Assembly (NCBI RefSeq): GCF_014396385.1
Contig: NZ_CP060716.1
Span: forward strand, 930,001 to 994,000
Direction: 5' to 3'
DNA length: 64,000 nt
Origin: Leucobacter denitrificans
GTDB taxonomy: Bacteria; Actinomycetota; Actinomycetes; Actinomycetales; Microbacteriaceae
Part shown: positions 55,554 through 64,000 of the stretch, in pieces
Layout of the letters: every line of letters begins with the position of its first letter
How positions within the stretch are numbered: position 1 is the first letter of the stretch
Notes under the pieces: model-generated
Told to the model about the DNA's origin: nothing
The model's input: the letters and a program-made list of their open reading frames with translations, nothing else
Databases searched by the model: none
Made by a program: the position numbers and the translations under genes

Positions 55554-58373
55554 CTAGTGCATGGCCAGGCGTCGGCGTCGAGCTTCAAAGCCGATGAGTG
55601 CGAGTGAAAGTGCCCCCAGTCCAAGCGCAGTAAAGATCCAACTTCCAAGACCACCAGTCAGCGGAAGTGTCGGCCTGGCCTCGGCAGATACTGCGACCGT
55701 GCGGAAGATGTTTGGTTGGCCTTGAACGACAGTGTCTACCGCGTCCTTACCGCCGAGATCTTCCCAGCATTCTTCGGGCACAGTCGTTGGTACGGCAGAC
55801 GCAGCCAGACAATCGTTGTCCTCAAGATTGAGCTTCTGAATCGCGAGTACTGTCGTCCCATCGGGAGCGGTCGCGCTGAGCGAGTATCCGCCCGGCAGAG
55901 TCTCAAGTACGTTTGCACCCGCTCCAAGTTCAAAGTTGAACTCTGAGTTTGAGGCCTCGGCGGAGAGGGTCCAATCACTCGTAGGCTCAAGAGTTTGGCC
56001 CCCAACCTGCTTCGTCACCAAGGCCGTGATTGCCGCTTGGTTAACAATCGAGCAGCGGATCGGTTCCTTCACGTCGTCCGTGAGGCTGATCTTGAGTTCA
56101 CTGGCCTGTGGATCAAATATCTCATTCGGCAGTGTTACCCCATCGGCATCGGTACATGTAGGGGTGCCCTTCTGCACGTAAAAGGCGGCATTGCTGGAAG
56201 TGTTTTCATCTGAATGCAGACGCTCGCCAATCGTGTAGATCACGTCTCGTTCAAGCTTGACTGGATCGCTACCGTTCAACACGTACTCGCCGCTAGCGCT
56301 CGTGGCAGTGATGTCCCAGTTACCCGCCCCCGGTAGGGTGTTTCCAGACGGCCCGTTTTGTATAGGCGCGACGACCTTGGACCCCTGAGTCTCAACGCTC
56401 GTGGATACTCGAACCGCACACGGTGGTGCCGAGTGTTCCGATTCGTTTCCTGCTTCGTCGACCTGGGTAGCAGTGAAATTGTAGTTTCCGCTCTTGAACT
56501 CAGTGTCGAAGGTGTAGCTCCAGGTACTTCCAGAGATTGCTGCGTCGGCTACATATTCACCGTCTTGATACACGCGTACCGAAGCTCCAGCTTCAACACC
56601 TCCGCCACCAACGGTGGGAGTTGTGTCCTCAGTTGGCGATGCCGGACAATCCATCGAAACTGCCGCTGGCGCAACCGTATCTACGGTGAATGTCACACCC
56701 CAGCGTGTGGGAGCCTCGATATCGTCAGGGTTTGACGGGTCACTCGTAATACTGAACCCTGACGCATGTTCAGTTTGCAGTGCTACCACGGAGTAGGGCC
56801 CATCAATAAGTGGAGTCTCTGGCACAAAGGTATAGGTCCATCGACCAGACTCGTCGACCATCACTTCACAAGTTGCAGATTCGCAATCGTGATCGCCATC
56901 GGCGATGACATTAAGAGAGCTACTGTGCACGTCCGTGATCGTGGATGCTGCCCCAAACTTTAGAGTTATCGAATGTCCCGGTGAGCCGGTGCCACTCAAA
57001 ACGATGCTGCCGTTGTTATTTGTGGAGGAACCGACGGCCGGCACTTCGATTACTGGCGCGTCTGGCGCATGAATTTCATACTTGTATACGGCTGTACCCG
57101 CGGTCCAACCTAATGCACGGGCAGCTTCAACCATTTCTCCGTCGGGTGCGAAAAGATCGCCAGCAGTGTACTGCGCCGCCGGTGCTTTTGACTCTGCTTC
57201 AGCATTTGTAATGTTCAGGGGGCTATGTGCCTCAGGCCATACGATGAGGCGGTAATAACCGGTTCCTCCGGCGTCCGTAAAGTCAACGGAACCATCCGTG
57301 CCAACTCTTTCAGTCAGACCCTGCGCGGCTGCTTCCTCGGTATACGCTAGCGTGGGCGCCCCAGGCGTTGCGGGAACAACATTCTTCACGACATTGCTGT
57401 TGCTCGCGGTGTATGGGCCGCGACTCGGAGTAACTCCGGACACATGTATCGGGGCGGTGTTGATCGCCGTAACCAGGCTGCCATCTTCGTGAACCCAAGC
57501 AAACCAAAATGAATCACTCACCGAATTTTCGGGTCCACTGTCTACCGAATTAAAGGCGTTGTTGACGAGTTCAACGCCAATAGAGTTTGCAGGAAGAACG
57601 CCAGGGCTGAAACCGTTGAGTCCGAAGTCGAGCACTGCTGCCCAGTTGGCCTGACGTTGTGACCACAATGAGTGCCGATCGTCGTACTGAACCTGCACAA
57701 CCGGACCCTGTGTGGCGTTCACACCTTGGATGAAGCCTCCGTAGTTCCAGTAATCTACTGGAAACTTGGTGAGGGCAGAGCTGAACCAATTATTCGTATC
57801 GGCAGAATAGGATAAGTACCAGTTCATCTGACCCGGATCGACAATGTTCGGCACGGAATCGATGAGATTCATATCGCCAACAGCAGAGATGACAAGGAAG
57901 TCATTCTTGCCGCTCGAGATCACTTTGTGAATTGTGAAGTACTGGTCCTGGTTGCGTGACCAGCGATCTGCGCCAGCACCACCGTCCATGGTATTGAGGT
58001 AGTACAGATTTACTGGGTTGCCGTGCTTGCCGGCGAAGTCGTAACCCAGGCGCAAATAGTCGCCGTCAACAGCAGTGAGCTGTCCCGTGGTTGGATTCAC
58101 ATACCCTCGTGGCACTTTCAACACGAACGAGGTTCGAAATTCATCAACAGCCGTGTCGATCTTGTCATTGAACGCAATGAACTTGAAAACTTCAGGTGCT
58201 GCCTCGGCAGTCGCCGCGTGCGCCGCAGTTACATTCTGCGGCCCTACTGTAGTGGCTGCGCCAATCGAGCCTCCCAGCATCGTCGCTACGATTGCTGCCG
58301 CCCCAAACATGCGCCCGCGTGCGGCGACGCCATGTTTGCGTTTGCGACCGAAAATTCGAGCCGAAAGCTTCAT
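55554..58373 (-). CDS. LPLTG-anchored minor/tip pilin with adhesin-like and Ig-like domains
   Basis: The 939-residue precursor has an extended basic start and a signal peptide ending near residue 55 (AAHAATA). Residues about 60-340 form a large domain with DNNWFSSALTKFPVDYWNYGGF that I do not recognise; it may be the adhesive head. Ig-like Ala/Ser/Thr-rich repeats follow at about 435-660 (VPAVGSSTNNNGSIVLSGTG and TVDTVAPAAVSMDCPASP). A SpaA-type segment comes next, and the sorting signal LPLTG at 903-907 is followed by a hydrophobic stretch and RRRR. It is the first gene of the pilus operon, with GAGGTAGG before its ATG. Confidence 0.88.
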   Translation of the reverse strand: MKLSARIFGRKRKHGVAARGRMFGAAAIVATMLGGSIGAATTVGPQNVTAAHAATAEAAPEVFKFIAFNDKIDTAVDEFRTSFVLKVPRGYVNPTTGQLTAVDGDYLRLGYDFAGKHGNPVNLYYLNTMDGGAGADRWSRNQDQYFTIHKVISSGKNDFLVISAVGDMNLIDSVPNIVDPGQMNWYLSYSADTNNWFSSALTKFPVDYWNYGGFIQGVNATQGPVVQVQYDDRHSLWSQRQANWAAVLDFGLNGFSPGVLPANSIGVELVNNAFNSVDSGPENSVSDSFWFAWVHEDGSLVTAINTAPIHVSGVTPSRGPYTASNSNVVKNVVPATPGAPTLAYTEEAAAQGLTERVGTDGSVDFTDAGGTGYYRLIVWPEAHSPLNITNAEAESKAPAAQYTAGDLFAPDGEMVEAARALGWTAGTAVYKYEIHAPDAPVIEVPAVGSSTNNNGSIVLSGTGSPGHSITLKFGAASTITDVHSSSLNVIADGDHDCESATCEVMVDESGRWTYTFVPETPLIDGPYSVVALQTEHASGFSITSDPSNPDDIEAPTRWGVTFTVDTVAPAAVSMDCPASPTEDTTPTVGGGGVEAGASVRVYQDGEYVADAAISGSTWSYTFDTEFKSGNYNFTATQVDEAGNESEHSAPPCAVRVSTSVETQGSKVVAPIQNGPSGNTLPGAGNWDITATSASGEYVLNGSDPVKLERDVIYTIGERLHSDENTSSNAAFYVQKGTPTCTDADGVTLPNEIFDPQASELKISLTDDVKEPIRCSIVNQAAITALVTKQVGGQTLEPTSDWTLSAEASNSEFNFELGAGANVLETLPGGYSLSATAPDGTTVLAIQKLNLEDNDCLAASAVPTTVPEECWEDLGGKDAVDTVVQGQPNIFRTVAVSAEARPTLPLTGGLGSWIFTALGLGALSLALIGFEARRRRLAMH

Positions 58374-58538
58374 TCGCCTACCTCAAGTTGACTAGAAAAT
58401 GTGTATGACGTTTCGGCGTGATCTTCAAAGGTTCAGCCCGTCGTCAGCTCCCCGTATCGGGCAAGCACTAGTAAGTATGAGGTTGCGAAGGTTTAGAAAT
58501 AGTTCTCTACCTATAGTTCAGAACATCAACCCCCAAGA

Positions 58539-58589
58539 TTAAGTAGTCTTCGCTCGCGTTTAGGTAGTGGCGGGATCAAATTAAGTAGT
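58539..58589 (-). promoter_or_regulatory. Three TTARGTAGT repeats at 21-bp intervals upstream of the pilus operon
   Basis: TTAAGTAGT (58539-58547), TTAGGTAGT (58560-58568) and TTAAGTAGT (58581-58589) share one orientation and exact 21-bp spacing, that is, two helical turns, so bound proteins would lie on one DNA face. The nearest copy is 166 bp upstream of the tip pilin start and the far one is 33 bp from the divergent oxidoreductase start. Such phased direct repeats are typical of activator arrays. Confidence 0.7.
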
Positions 58590-58621
58590 CGAAGGAGAAA
58601 CCATACGGAATACTGGGGGTC

Positions 58622-59572
58622 ATGAACTCCGGATCCACAATGCGAGCAATTGGTCAGCAAGAACTTGGCGGAGCCGAGGTACTTGAAATATTCATGGCCG
58701 AACGACCCAAGCCTCGAGCGAACGAGGTTCTCATTCGAGTGCACGCAGCGAGCTTGAACCCAACGGACTGGAAGCACCGCGCGACGGGAGGATTTCTCGG
58801 ATCACCTCCGTTCGTCCTCGGTTGGGACCTCTCGGGGACAGTGGAGGACGTAGGAGTTGGCGTCGCGAGGTTTGCGCCGGGCGACGAGGTGTTCGGAATG
58901 CTGACCTACCCGTTTGGCCATGGTGCGCATGCGGAATACGTGAGTGCTCCTGCAAGATTTTTCGCGCACAAACCAACCGAAGTGGATCATGCGCAAGCGG
59001 GGGCGCTCCCACTCGCATCTCTGACTGCCTGGCAGGCTCTTGTCGAGTACGCAGACGTACAGCCTGGCCAGCGTGTGCTCATTCACGCGGCAGCGGGTGG
59101 AGTAGGCCATCTCGCAGTACAGATCGCGAAGGCACGCGGAGCATATGTCATTGGAACCGCCAGCGAACCAAAGCACGAGTTCCTCAGAAGCATCGGGGCG
59201 GACGAGACGATCGATTATCGATCCACCGACTTTGCAGATGTACTTAGCGACATCGATGTCGTGCTCGATACGCTTGGCGACGACATCTCGATGGGGTCGT
59301 TGAGAGTATTGCGCCCTGGCGGAATTGTCGTGTCGATACGGCCCACTGGGCCGCAAGAGTTTTACGACGAAGCGGATCAACTAGGAGTGAGAGCCTTACG
59401 GATGCTCGTCGACTCGTCGGAGCACAACATGCGAGAAATAGCCGAACTCGTTTCAACAGGGAAACTACGCGCGACTATTGCGCAAAGCTTTCCGTTCACG
59501 GAAGCCGCAGAAGCTCATCGGCTGGGTGAAACAAATCGCACGGTTGGGAAGATAGTACTAACGATGGATTGA
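58622..59572 (+). CDS. Zinc-independent alcohol dehydrogenase / quinone oxidoreductase
   Basis: The 316-residue MDR-family protein has the GroES-like N-terminal half (VLIRVHAASLNPTDWKHRATG, LGWDLSGTVEDVGVGV) and a Rossmann half with VLIHAAAGGVGHLAVQIAKARGAYVIGT. It is an NADPH-dependent reductase of quinones or enones. The ATG at 58622 was chosen; 58640 is an alternative. It is divergent from the pilus operon, and the repeat array lies directly upstream of it, so it may respond to the same regulator. Confidence 0.9.
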   Translation: MNSGSTMRAIGQQELGGAEVLEIFMAERPKPRANEVLIRVHAASLNPTDWKHRATGGFLGSPPFVLGWDLSGTVEDVGVGVARFAPGDEVFGMLTYPFGHGAHAEYVSAPARFFAHKPTEVDHAQAGALPLASLTAWQALVEYADVQPGQRVLIHAAAGGVGHLAVQIAKARGAYVIGTASEPKHEFLRSIGADETIDYRSTDFADVLSDIDVVLDTLGDDISMGSLRVLRPGGIVVSIRPTGPQEFYDEADQLGVRALRMLVDSSEHNMREIAELVSTGKLRATIAQSFPFTEAAEAHRLGETNRTVGKIVLTMD

Positions 59573-59635
59573 GTTATCCACAGTTAGACGCAAGCTGGGC
59601 GGGCAGCGCCAGCGATGCCCCTAGGATTGTGCACC

Positions 59636-60409
59636 ATGAGTATTTTCTGGAAACGAACCCTTGCCATCACCACTATCACCGCAGCTGCGACCCTAGGCCT
59701 CACCGAATGTGGTGACGGGGCCGCCGAGAAAGCACCCTCGACAGAACAGTCAACCGAAACCCAGAAGACAGAATCCACTCAGCTCACCGAAGAAGATTTC
59801 GCTGAGCGAATTGGCGCAGCGCAGATTGCCGCCGGCAGCGTGCACAACGAGGTGACTATGACCGCAAATGGTCAGTCCACAATGATGAGCGGCGATGTCC
59901 AGCTTTCAGATGACCCCTCGGCCCTCAAGATGAGCATGTCGATGTCAGCCCCCAGCGCTATGCAAATCGTTGTCGTCGATTCCATGTTGTACATGAACAT
60001 GGGAGAGATGACCCAGAACAAGTTCGTCGCAACAGACCTCAATTCTCCCGAGGCAGGCCAGTACGCTTCGATGATTTCGCAGAGCAACCCCCAGAAGCAG
60101 ATGGAGCTGTTTTCTGAAGCACTCACTGATTTCGAGGTTTCTGATGAAACCGTTGAGGTCGACGGAGTCGAAACTTACGAATACACGCTCACACTTGACA
60201 CAGCGACGCTGCTCTCGGGCCAGGGTGTGCCCACAGAGGGTGCAGAGCTCCCTGAAACAATGACCTACGTGATGAACGTAGGTGCCGACGATCTTCCTCG
60301 CCGATTCGTCATGGACCTGCAGGGCACTACCGCAGAGTCGAACTTCACCAAGTGGGGCGAACCCGTATCGATCGAGGCCCCATCGGCTGACCAAATCGTC
60401 GAGATGTAG
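59636..60409 (+). CDS. LppX/LprG-like secreted lipoprotein
   Basis: The ATG at 59636 gives 257 residues. A signal peptide (about 1-24) ends in LTEC, with Cys25 as the lipidation site; Glu at the -1 position is unusual. A Glu/Ser/Thr linker precedes a domain with repeated Met (MSGDVQLSDDPSALKMSMSMSAP) and VVDSMLYMNMGEMTQNKFVA. The layout fits the LppX_LprAFG/DUF1396-like lipoproteins of actinobacteria, some of which carry lipids to the envelope. The specific role is unknown. Confidence 0.8.
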   Translation: MSIFWKRTLAITTITAAATLGLTECGDGAAEKAPSTEQSTETQKTESTQLTEEDFAERIGAAQIAAGSVHNEVTMTANGQSTMMSGDVQLSDDPSALKMSMSMSAPSAMQIVVVDSMLYMNMGEMTQNKFVATDLNSPEAGQYASMISQSNPQKQMELFSEALTDFEVSDETVEVDGVETYEYTLTLDTATLLSGQGVPTEGAELPETMTYVMNVGADDLPRRFVMDLQGTTAESNFTKWGEPVSIEAPSADQIVEM

Positions 60410-60513
60410 CCGCGCTATTTACTCAGGTTTACGGGTGCCCTTCACTGGCGCGCTTTGTTTGATTGCTAGAGTTGCTCTGGTAGAACCACACTGGGCGCGA
60501 TGGAGGGCACCTA

Positions 60514-61317
60514 TTGACTGAGATCCTCAGACTCGAACACGTAGATTTCATACGGAGTCACCGCCACATACTTTCGGACATTAACTTCACTGTAAATGCC
60601 GGTGAACATTGGGCACTAATTGGGCCAAATGGTGCGGGGAAAAGCACCATCATGAGCATGTGCGGTGCCGTCAATCACCCCTCGGGCGGCTACGTATACG
60701 TGCTCGGGCACCGGCTAGGTCGCGTCGACATTCGTTTTCTCCGTCAAAAGATCGGCCATGTGAACCCCAGGCATCCGTTGAGATCTGCCCTCACGGGGCG
60801 GCAAGTTATGCTTACTGGACTCACCGGAACCACCGAGCTCATGGTGCGTTGGGAATCCGACGTCGACGCCGAGTCTCGTGCCGATGAACTTGTTGGACTA
60901 CTCGGAATGCATGACCTCCAACATCGAAACTGGGAAACCATGTCGCAGGGAGAGCGCGGGCGCACGCTCATAGCGAGGGCGCTTATGTCTGATCCACCAC
61001 TGCTGCTGCTCGATGAGCCATCAACCGGGCTCGATGTCGCGGCGAGGGAGGAATTTCTCGCCACCGTCGATGAGCTACACGAGCTCCAACCTGAGCTTGC
61101 GACCGTCTTAGTAACCCATCACCTCGAGGAGCTTCCCGAGACCACGACCCACGCGATGCTCATCAGGGACGGGCGAGTACACGCTTCAGGAGCAGCGACC
61201 GAGGTGCTCACAACCGAGCTCGTCTCAGAATGCTTTTCGTACCCCATCAAAATTGATCACCAAGACGGGCGTTGGCAAGCGCGCGCAATGCGTGTGAGAT
61301 CGAAGGTGACGGCGTAA
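60514..61317 (+). CDS. ABC transporter ATP-binding protein
   Basis: The TTG at 60514 follows GGAGGGCACC and gives 267 residues. Walker A is GPNGAGKST (about 36-44) and the signature is MSQGERGRTLIARAL, in place of LSGGQ. Walker B is LLLLDEPSTGLD and the switch His is in LVTHHLEELPE. The form resembles stand-alone ABC ATPases of the ModF/YlmA type. No permease or binding protein is adjacent, so the partner is unknown. Confidence 0.9.
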   Translation: MTEILRLEHVDFIRSHRHILSDINFTVNAGEHWALIGPNGAGKSTIMSMCGAVNHPSGGYVYVLGHRLGRVDIRFLRQKIGHVNPRHPLRSALTGRQVMLTGLTGTTELMVRWESDVDAESRADELVGLLGMHDLQHRNWETMSQGERGRTLIARALMSDPPLLLLDEPSTGLDVAAREEFLATVDELHELQPELATVLVTHHLEELPETTTHAMLIRDGRVHASGAATEVLTTELVSECFSYPIKIDHQDGRWQARAMRVRSKVTA

Positions 61318-61328
61318 GGCCCGGGCCG

Positions 61329-61356
61329 GAAGGCGCCAGCCTTGGACCCCGCCTTC
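61329..61356. terminator. Weak hairpin between convergent genes
   Basis: GAAGGCG (61329-61335) and CGCCTTC (61350-61356) form a 7-bp stem with a long loop, in the 67-bp gap between the ABC ATPase and the PNPOx-like gene. There is no clear U-tract. Confidence 0.3.
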
Positions 61357-61384
61357 TAACGACCAAAGCGTGTGAGTCTACCTC

Positions 61385-61813
61385 TCACCCTTCTTGCTCT
61401 ACTTCAGGTTCTGGCCCGAAAATGAAGGAGTTACCGGTAATTGCGTCGACCTCAATCCGCACAAAGGTCGGCTTCCGTGTCGCCACGTAGGGGCGTAGCG
61501 GCAGTTCTTCAGCGGCAGCGATCTCTTCATCGGTATCGAGTATGCGAGCTTGACCGTGAATGACGACACTCCACGCCCCCGTTTCACCGATGAGATCGAC
61601 CTCAAAGGTCACTGCGGGGGTGATCGTGAGCCCAGCAAGCTTGCTTCCCGCACTCGTACGAATAACAAGCCCACCGTCACAAATGACGTAGTTCACTGGC
61701 ACGATATCAACGAGCTCGCGAACACGCGTAGCGATGCGGCCGACGCTCTGTGTCGCAAGATGTTCCCAGCACTCAGATTCAGTGAGTTTCTGGACCGGCT
61801 CCCTATCGTTCAT
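61385..61813 (-). CDS. Pyridoxamine 5'-phosphate oxidase-like flavin-binding protein
   Basis: The ATG at 61813 gives 142 residues starting NDREPVQKLTESECWEHLATQSVGRIATRV. This is the PNPOx-like/split-barrel group: IVPVNYVICDGGLVIRTSAGSKLAGL and SVVIHGQARI. Many members bind FMN or F420 and reduce small substrates; others lack activity. A frame to 61993 covers the divergent MFS promoter and lacks similarity. The function is unknown. Confidence 0.87.
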   Translation of the reverse strand: MNDREPVQKLTESECWEHLATQSVGRIATRVRELVDIVPVNYVICDGGLVIRTSAGSKLAGLTITPAVTFEVDLIGETGAWSVVIHGQARILDTDEEIAAAEELPLRPYVATRKPTFVRIEVDAITGNSFIFGPEPEVEQEG

Positions 61814-61885
61814 ATCCCAATTCTTCCCTACCCAGCGGGCAAATGGAAGACACCTGTTGTCTGACCTCAAAGGTAGACTTCGGGG

Positions 61886-63100
61886 GTGCCCGAAACGCAG
61901 AAACCTCGCCTCCCGTTCGAGGTGTGGGCTCTCGTCGCAGGGGGTTTCAGCGTTGCACTCGGTTATGGGGTTGTGGCACCTGCGATCCCCCAATTTGCAC
62001 TCGAGTTTGGTGTGACGAATTTCGCCGCCTCGGCGATTGTCAGTGCATTCGCACTCATGCGCCTGGTTGGCGCACCCCTCGCTGGTTGGGTGACAAACAA
62101 ACTTGGTGAGCGACGCACCTACACGATGGGAATCCTCATCGTCGCCGCCTCGACCGGAGCCGCAGCACTCGCGCAGAACTACGTGCAGTTCCTCGGGCTC
62201 CGTGGCATTGGTGGCCTTGGATCCGCAATGTTCTCAATCTCGGCAACCGCGCTAATCATCAAGCTGAGCCCACCCGACGCACGGGGCCGAGTCGCAAGTC
62301 TCAACGCAGCAGGCTTCCTTCTCGGAGGCTTGCTCGGGCCCGTGTTTGGCGGACTCGTTGCAAGCTTCGGGATCCGCGCACCGTTTGTCTTCTACTTTTT
62401 CACCCTGCTCGCTGCTGCTCTCGTCGTCGCGGTTGCTCTGCGCAAGTCAACCCTTGCTGCCAGAGCCACCCCTGTCGATGGCGACGACACAGGCATGCGC
62501 TTTGGTGACGCGCTCAGAGTGCCTCAGTATCGCTCACTGCTTCTCTCCGTCTTCACATTTGGTTGGGCGTCGTTCGGGGTTCGGGTGTCCATCATCCCGA
62601 TCCTTGTCGCAGTGGCGTACGGAGGCGACGCGGCGATGGCCGCATGGGTACTCGCTGGCTACGCGGCCGGTAACGCGCTGCTCATCTTCCCGTCAGGCAG
62701 ATGGAACGACTCGATCGGCCGAAAGCCCATGCTCATCATCGGCATGGCCGTGCTCGCAGTCTCATACTTCGTCGTACCGGCATCACCGAATGTCTGGGTG
62801 GCCCTTGCTGTCATGGCGGTGGCCGGTGCTGGCTCAGCGCTCGTGAATCCCGGGCAACAGGCCGTACTCGCGGATGTGCTTGCGCAGCGCCGCGGCGGCA
62901 GCGTCGTGGCCGGCTATTCGATGACGAGCGACCTGGGCGGGGTGCTTGGCCCGCTCATCGCGGGCGCAATCGTGGATTTCGCGGGATTCGGATGGGCCTT
63001 CGGAGTGACAGCTGTGCTACTCGCGATAGCTGCAATCGTGTGGACAATACTGCCCGACTCACGCTCACTCAAGACCGATGAGACAGCGAAGGTCGAGTAG
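61886..63100 (+). CDS. MFS transporter
   Basis: The GTG at 61886 gives 404 residues with 12 hydrophobic segments. MFS motifs are AGWVTNKLGERRTYTMGI (motif A in the loop between helices 2 and 3) and GRWNDSIGRKPMLIIGM in the symmetrical position. It resembles drug-efflux exporters (DHA1-type). A second transporter-like gene follows 1 bp after its stop, so the two may be coexpressed. Confidence 0.9.
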   Translation: MPETQKPRLPFEVWALVAGGFSVALGYGVVAPAIPQFALEFGVTNFAASAIVSAFALMRLVGAPLAGWVTNKLGERRTYTMGILIVAASTGAAALAQNYVQFLGLRGIGGLGSAMFSISATALIIKLSPPDARGRVASLNAAGFLLGGLLGPVFGGLVASFGIRAPFVFYFFTLLAAALVVAVALRKSTLAARATPVDGDDTGMRFGDALRVPQYRSLLLSVFTFGWASFGVRVSIIPILVAVAYGGDAAMAAWVLAGYAAGNALLIFPSGRWNDSIGRKPMLIIGMAVLAVSYFVVPASPNVWVALAVMAVAGAGSALVNPGQQAVLADVLAQRRGGSVVAGYSMTSDLGGVLGPLIAGAIVDFAGFGWAFGVTAVLLAIAAIVWTILPDSRSLKTDETAKVE

Positions 63101-63101
63101 C

Positions 63102-64000
63102 TTGGAGTATTTTCTTGCTTCACTCCCACTAGCGGTCATAGTGCTGCTCCTACTGATTCGAGTCCCGGCTCTATATGCCATCTCAGCAACGATCGTGCTC
63201 ACACTTATCTTGGCCTGGGAGTTCCCGCTACGATCTGCCGTACTGACAGAGTCTCTGCCTTCGACGCTTGAACTTTCAATTACACTCGCGCTTATCATGT
63301 TCGGTGGTATCGCACTCGCGAACCTGCTGCATGCCTCGGGGGCACAGAAAGACATCAACACCTGGTTGAATCGTCTCGTGGTGAGCCCCGAACGGGCCGC
63401 GCTGTTTTATGGGCTTGTGCTCGTGCCACTCATTGAGTCTCTAGTCGGATGGGGCCTCGGAGTGATCACGGGCATACCCATGCTGCTCGGCACTGGGCTT
63501 TCGAAACTCAAAGCGATCCAGATTGCCCTGCTCGGAATGATGCTGTGTCCCTGGGGAGCATTCGCACCATCGCTCATTGTCGCGTCTGACTTCACCGGTT
63601 TCAGCCAAACGACTATCGGCACGGTCACCGCGTTCTACAATGTGCCGGTCATCTTCATACTCGCGATCTCGATACTCGTGGTGCACGGCGGCGCGGCACT
63701 GCGCGTAAAGATGTGGATCGAGTGCCTTGCGACGGCTTCGATGATGGGCATCACGTTGATTGCTGTCAATGCGTTTGTGGCACCATCGCTCGCGGGAGTT
63801 TTGGCATCGCTAGGAGCAGCCGTCATCCTCGTGCTTTTTGCTCGCCGGGGACAACAGGAGTATCACCCACCAACAGCGTTGGCCGTGCGAGGCATGATGC
63901 CCTATGTGATCGTGCTCGTTGGGCTCGCGCTGAGCACGATCCTTGCCGCCTTCGTCGGGCCATCGACGTACACGAAGCTTCTTACGAACCCGGCCACCTG
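63102..64000 (+). CDS. L-lactate permease-like transporter (3' end outside window)
   Basis: A TTG at 63102, preceded by GAAGGTCGAG, opens a frame that stays open to the window end (about 299 codons). It shows many membrane helices and the lactate-permease-like segments LVPLIESLVGWGLGVITGIPMLL, LGTGLSKLKAIQIALLGMML and CPWGAFAPSLI. LctP-type permeases import lactate or glycolate with protons. The first 300 of about 500 residues are visible. The start could be slightly different. It lies 1 bp after the MFS gene and probably shares its transcript. Confidence 0.75.
   Translation, partial: MEYFLASLPLAVIVLLLLIRVPALYAISATIVLTLILAWEFPLRSAVLTESLPSTLELSITLALIMFGGIALANLLHASGAQKDINTWLNRLVVSPERAALFYGLVLVPLIESLVGWGLGVITGIPMLLGTGLSKLKAIQIALLGMMLCPWGAFAPSLIVASDFTGFSQTTIGTVTAFYNVPVIFILAISILVVHGGAALRVKMWIECLATASMMGITLIAVNAFVAPSLAGVLASLGAAVILVLFARRGQQEYHPPTALAVRGMMPYVIVLVGLALSTILAAFVGPSTYTKLLTNPAT

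Overview
The window reads as chromosomal DNA of a fairly high-GC actinobacterium, most probably a member of the Microbacteriaceae. Evidence: core genes with actinobacterial neighbours (ispH-xseA-xseB-DUF4245-fumC, class II fbaA, glpX-type fructose bisphosphatase, PIN-PhoH protein), a CG0192-type maltokinase-cap protein, frequent GTG/TTG starts, and a class C sortase pilus locus with LPxTG proteins. The genus assignment is inference; no rRNA is present. One tRNA (Pro, anticodon CGG) is present. No CRISPR array, phage module or intact insertion sequence was seen.

Layout. 0-2 kb: the 3' end of an unidentified gene, a degenerate stretch, a lipoprotein, tRNA-Pro with its terminator, and a maltokinase-cap protein. 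2-10 kb: typA and a complete oligopeptide transporter (oppA, then tandem hairpins, then oppB-oppC-fused oppDF). 10-18 kb: a CPBP membrane protein, a tightly coupled operon (small alarmone synthetase, DinB-like protein, APH-like kinase, homocysteine methyltransferase, membrane protein), two VOC proteins, an alpha/beta hydrolase, and a deletion scar joining a headless LysR gene to a headless tocopherol-cyclase-like gene. 18-24 kb: a NTF2-like/DHFR-like/HigBA toxin-antitoxin cluster with a tandem palindromic operator, a hypothetical gene, yjdM, ychF, DUF1761, a DnaQ-like exonuclease, a doubly frameshifted lipoprotein pseudogene, and rmuC.

25-40 kb is mostly housekeeping: glpX/fbaA, a GPH-type transporter coupled to a PLP lyase-like gene, ispH, xseA-(carboxylesterase)-xseB, DUF4245, carbonic anhydrase, fumC, an acyl-CoA dehydrogenase and PIN-PhoH. 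40-49 kb: small regulators and redox enzymes (TetR, CPBP protease, aldo-keto reductase, an alcohol-dehydrogenase remnant, AhpD-like protein, flavin monooxygenase-like protein, two-domain VOC dioxygenase with divergent MarR), a SulP anion transporter and an aquaporin.

49-59 kb is the most notable accessory region: a large AAA/LuxR regulator followed by a three-gene sortase-assembled pilus operon (LPLTG tip-type protein, LPITG backbone pilin, class C sortase). Upstream of both the regulator and the pilus operon lie direct repeats of TTARGTAGT spaced exactly 21 bp (two copies and three copies). I infer that these are binding arrays of one regulator, with the LuxR protein as the obvious candidate. 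The window ends with a quinone-oxidoreductase-like gene, a lipoprotein, a single-subunit ABC ATPase, a flavin-binding PNPOx-like protein, an MFS exporter and the 5' part of an L-lactate-permease-like gene cut by the window edge.
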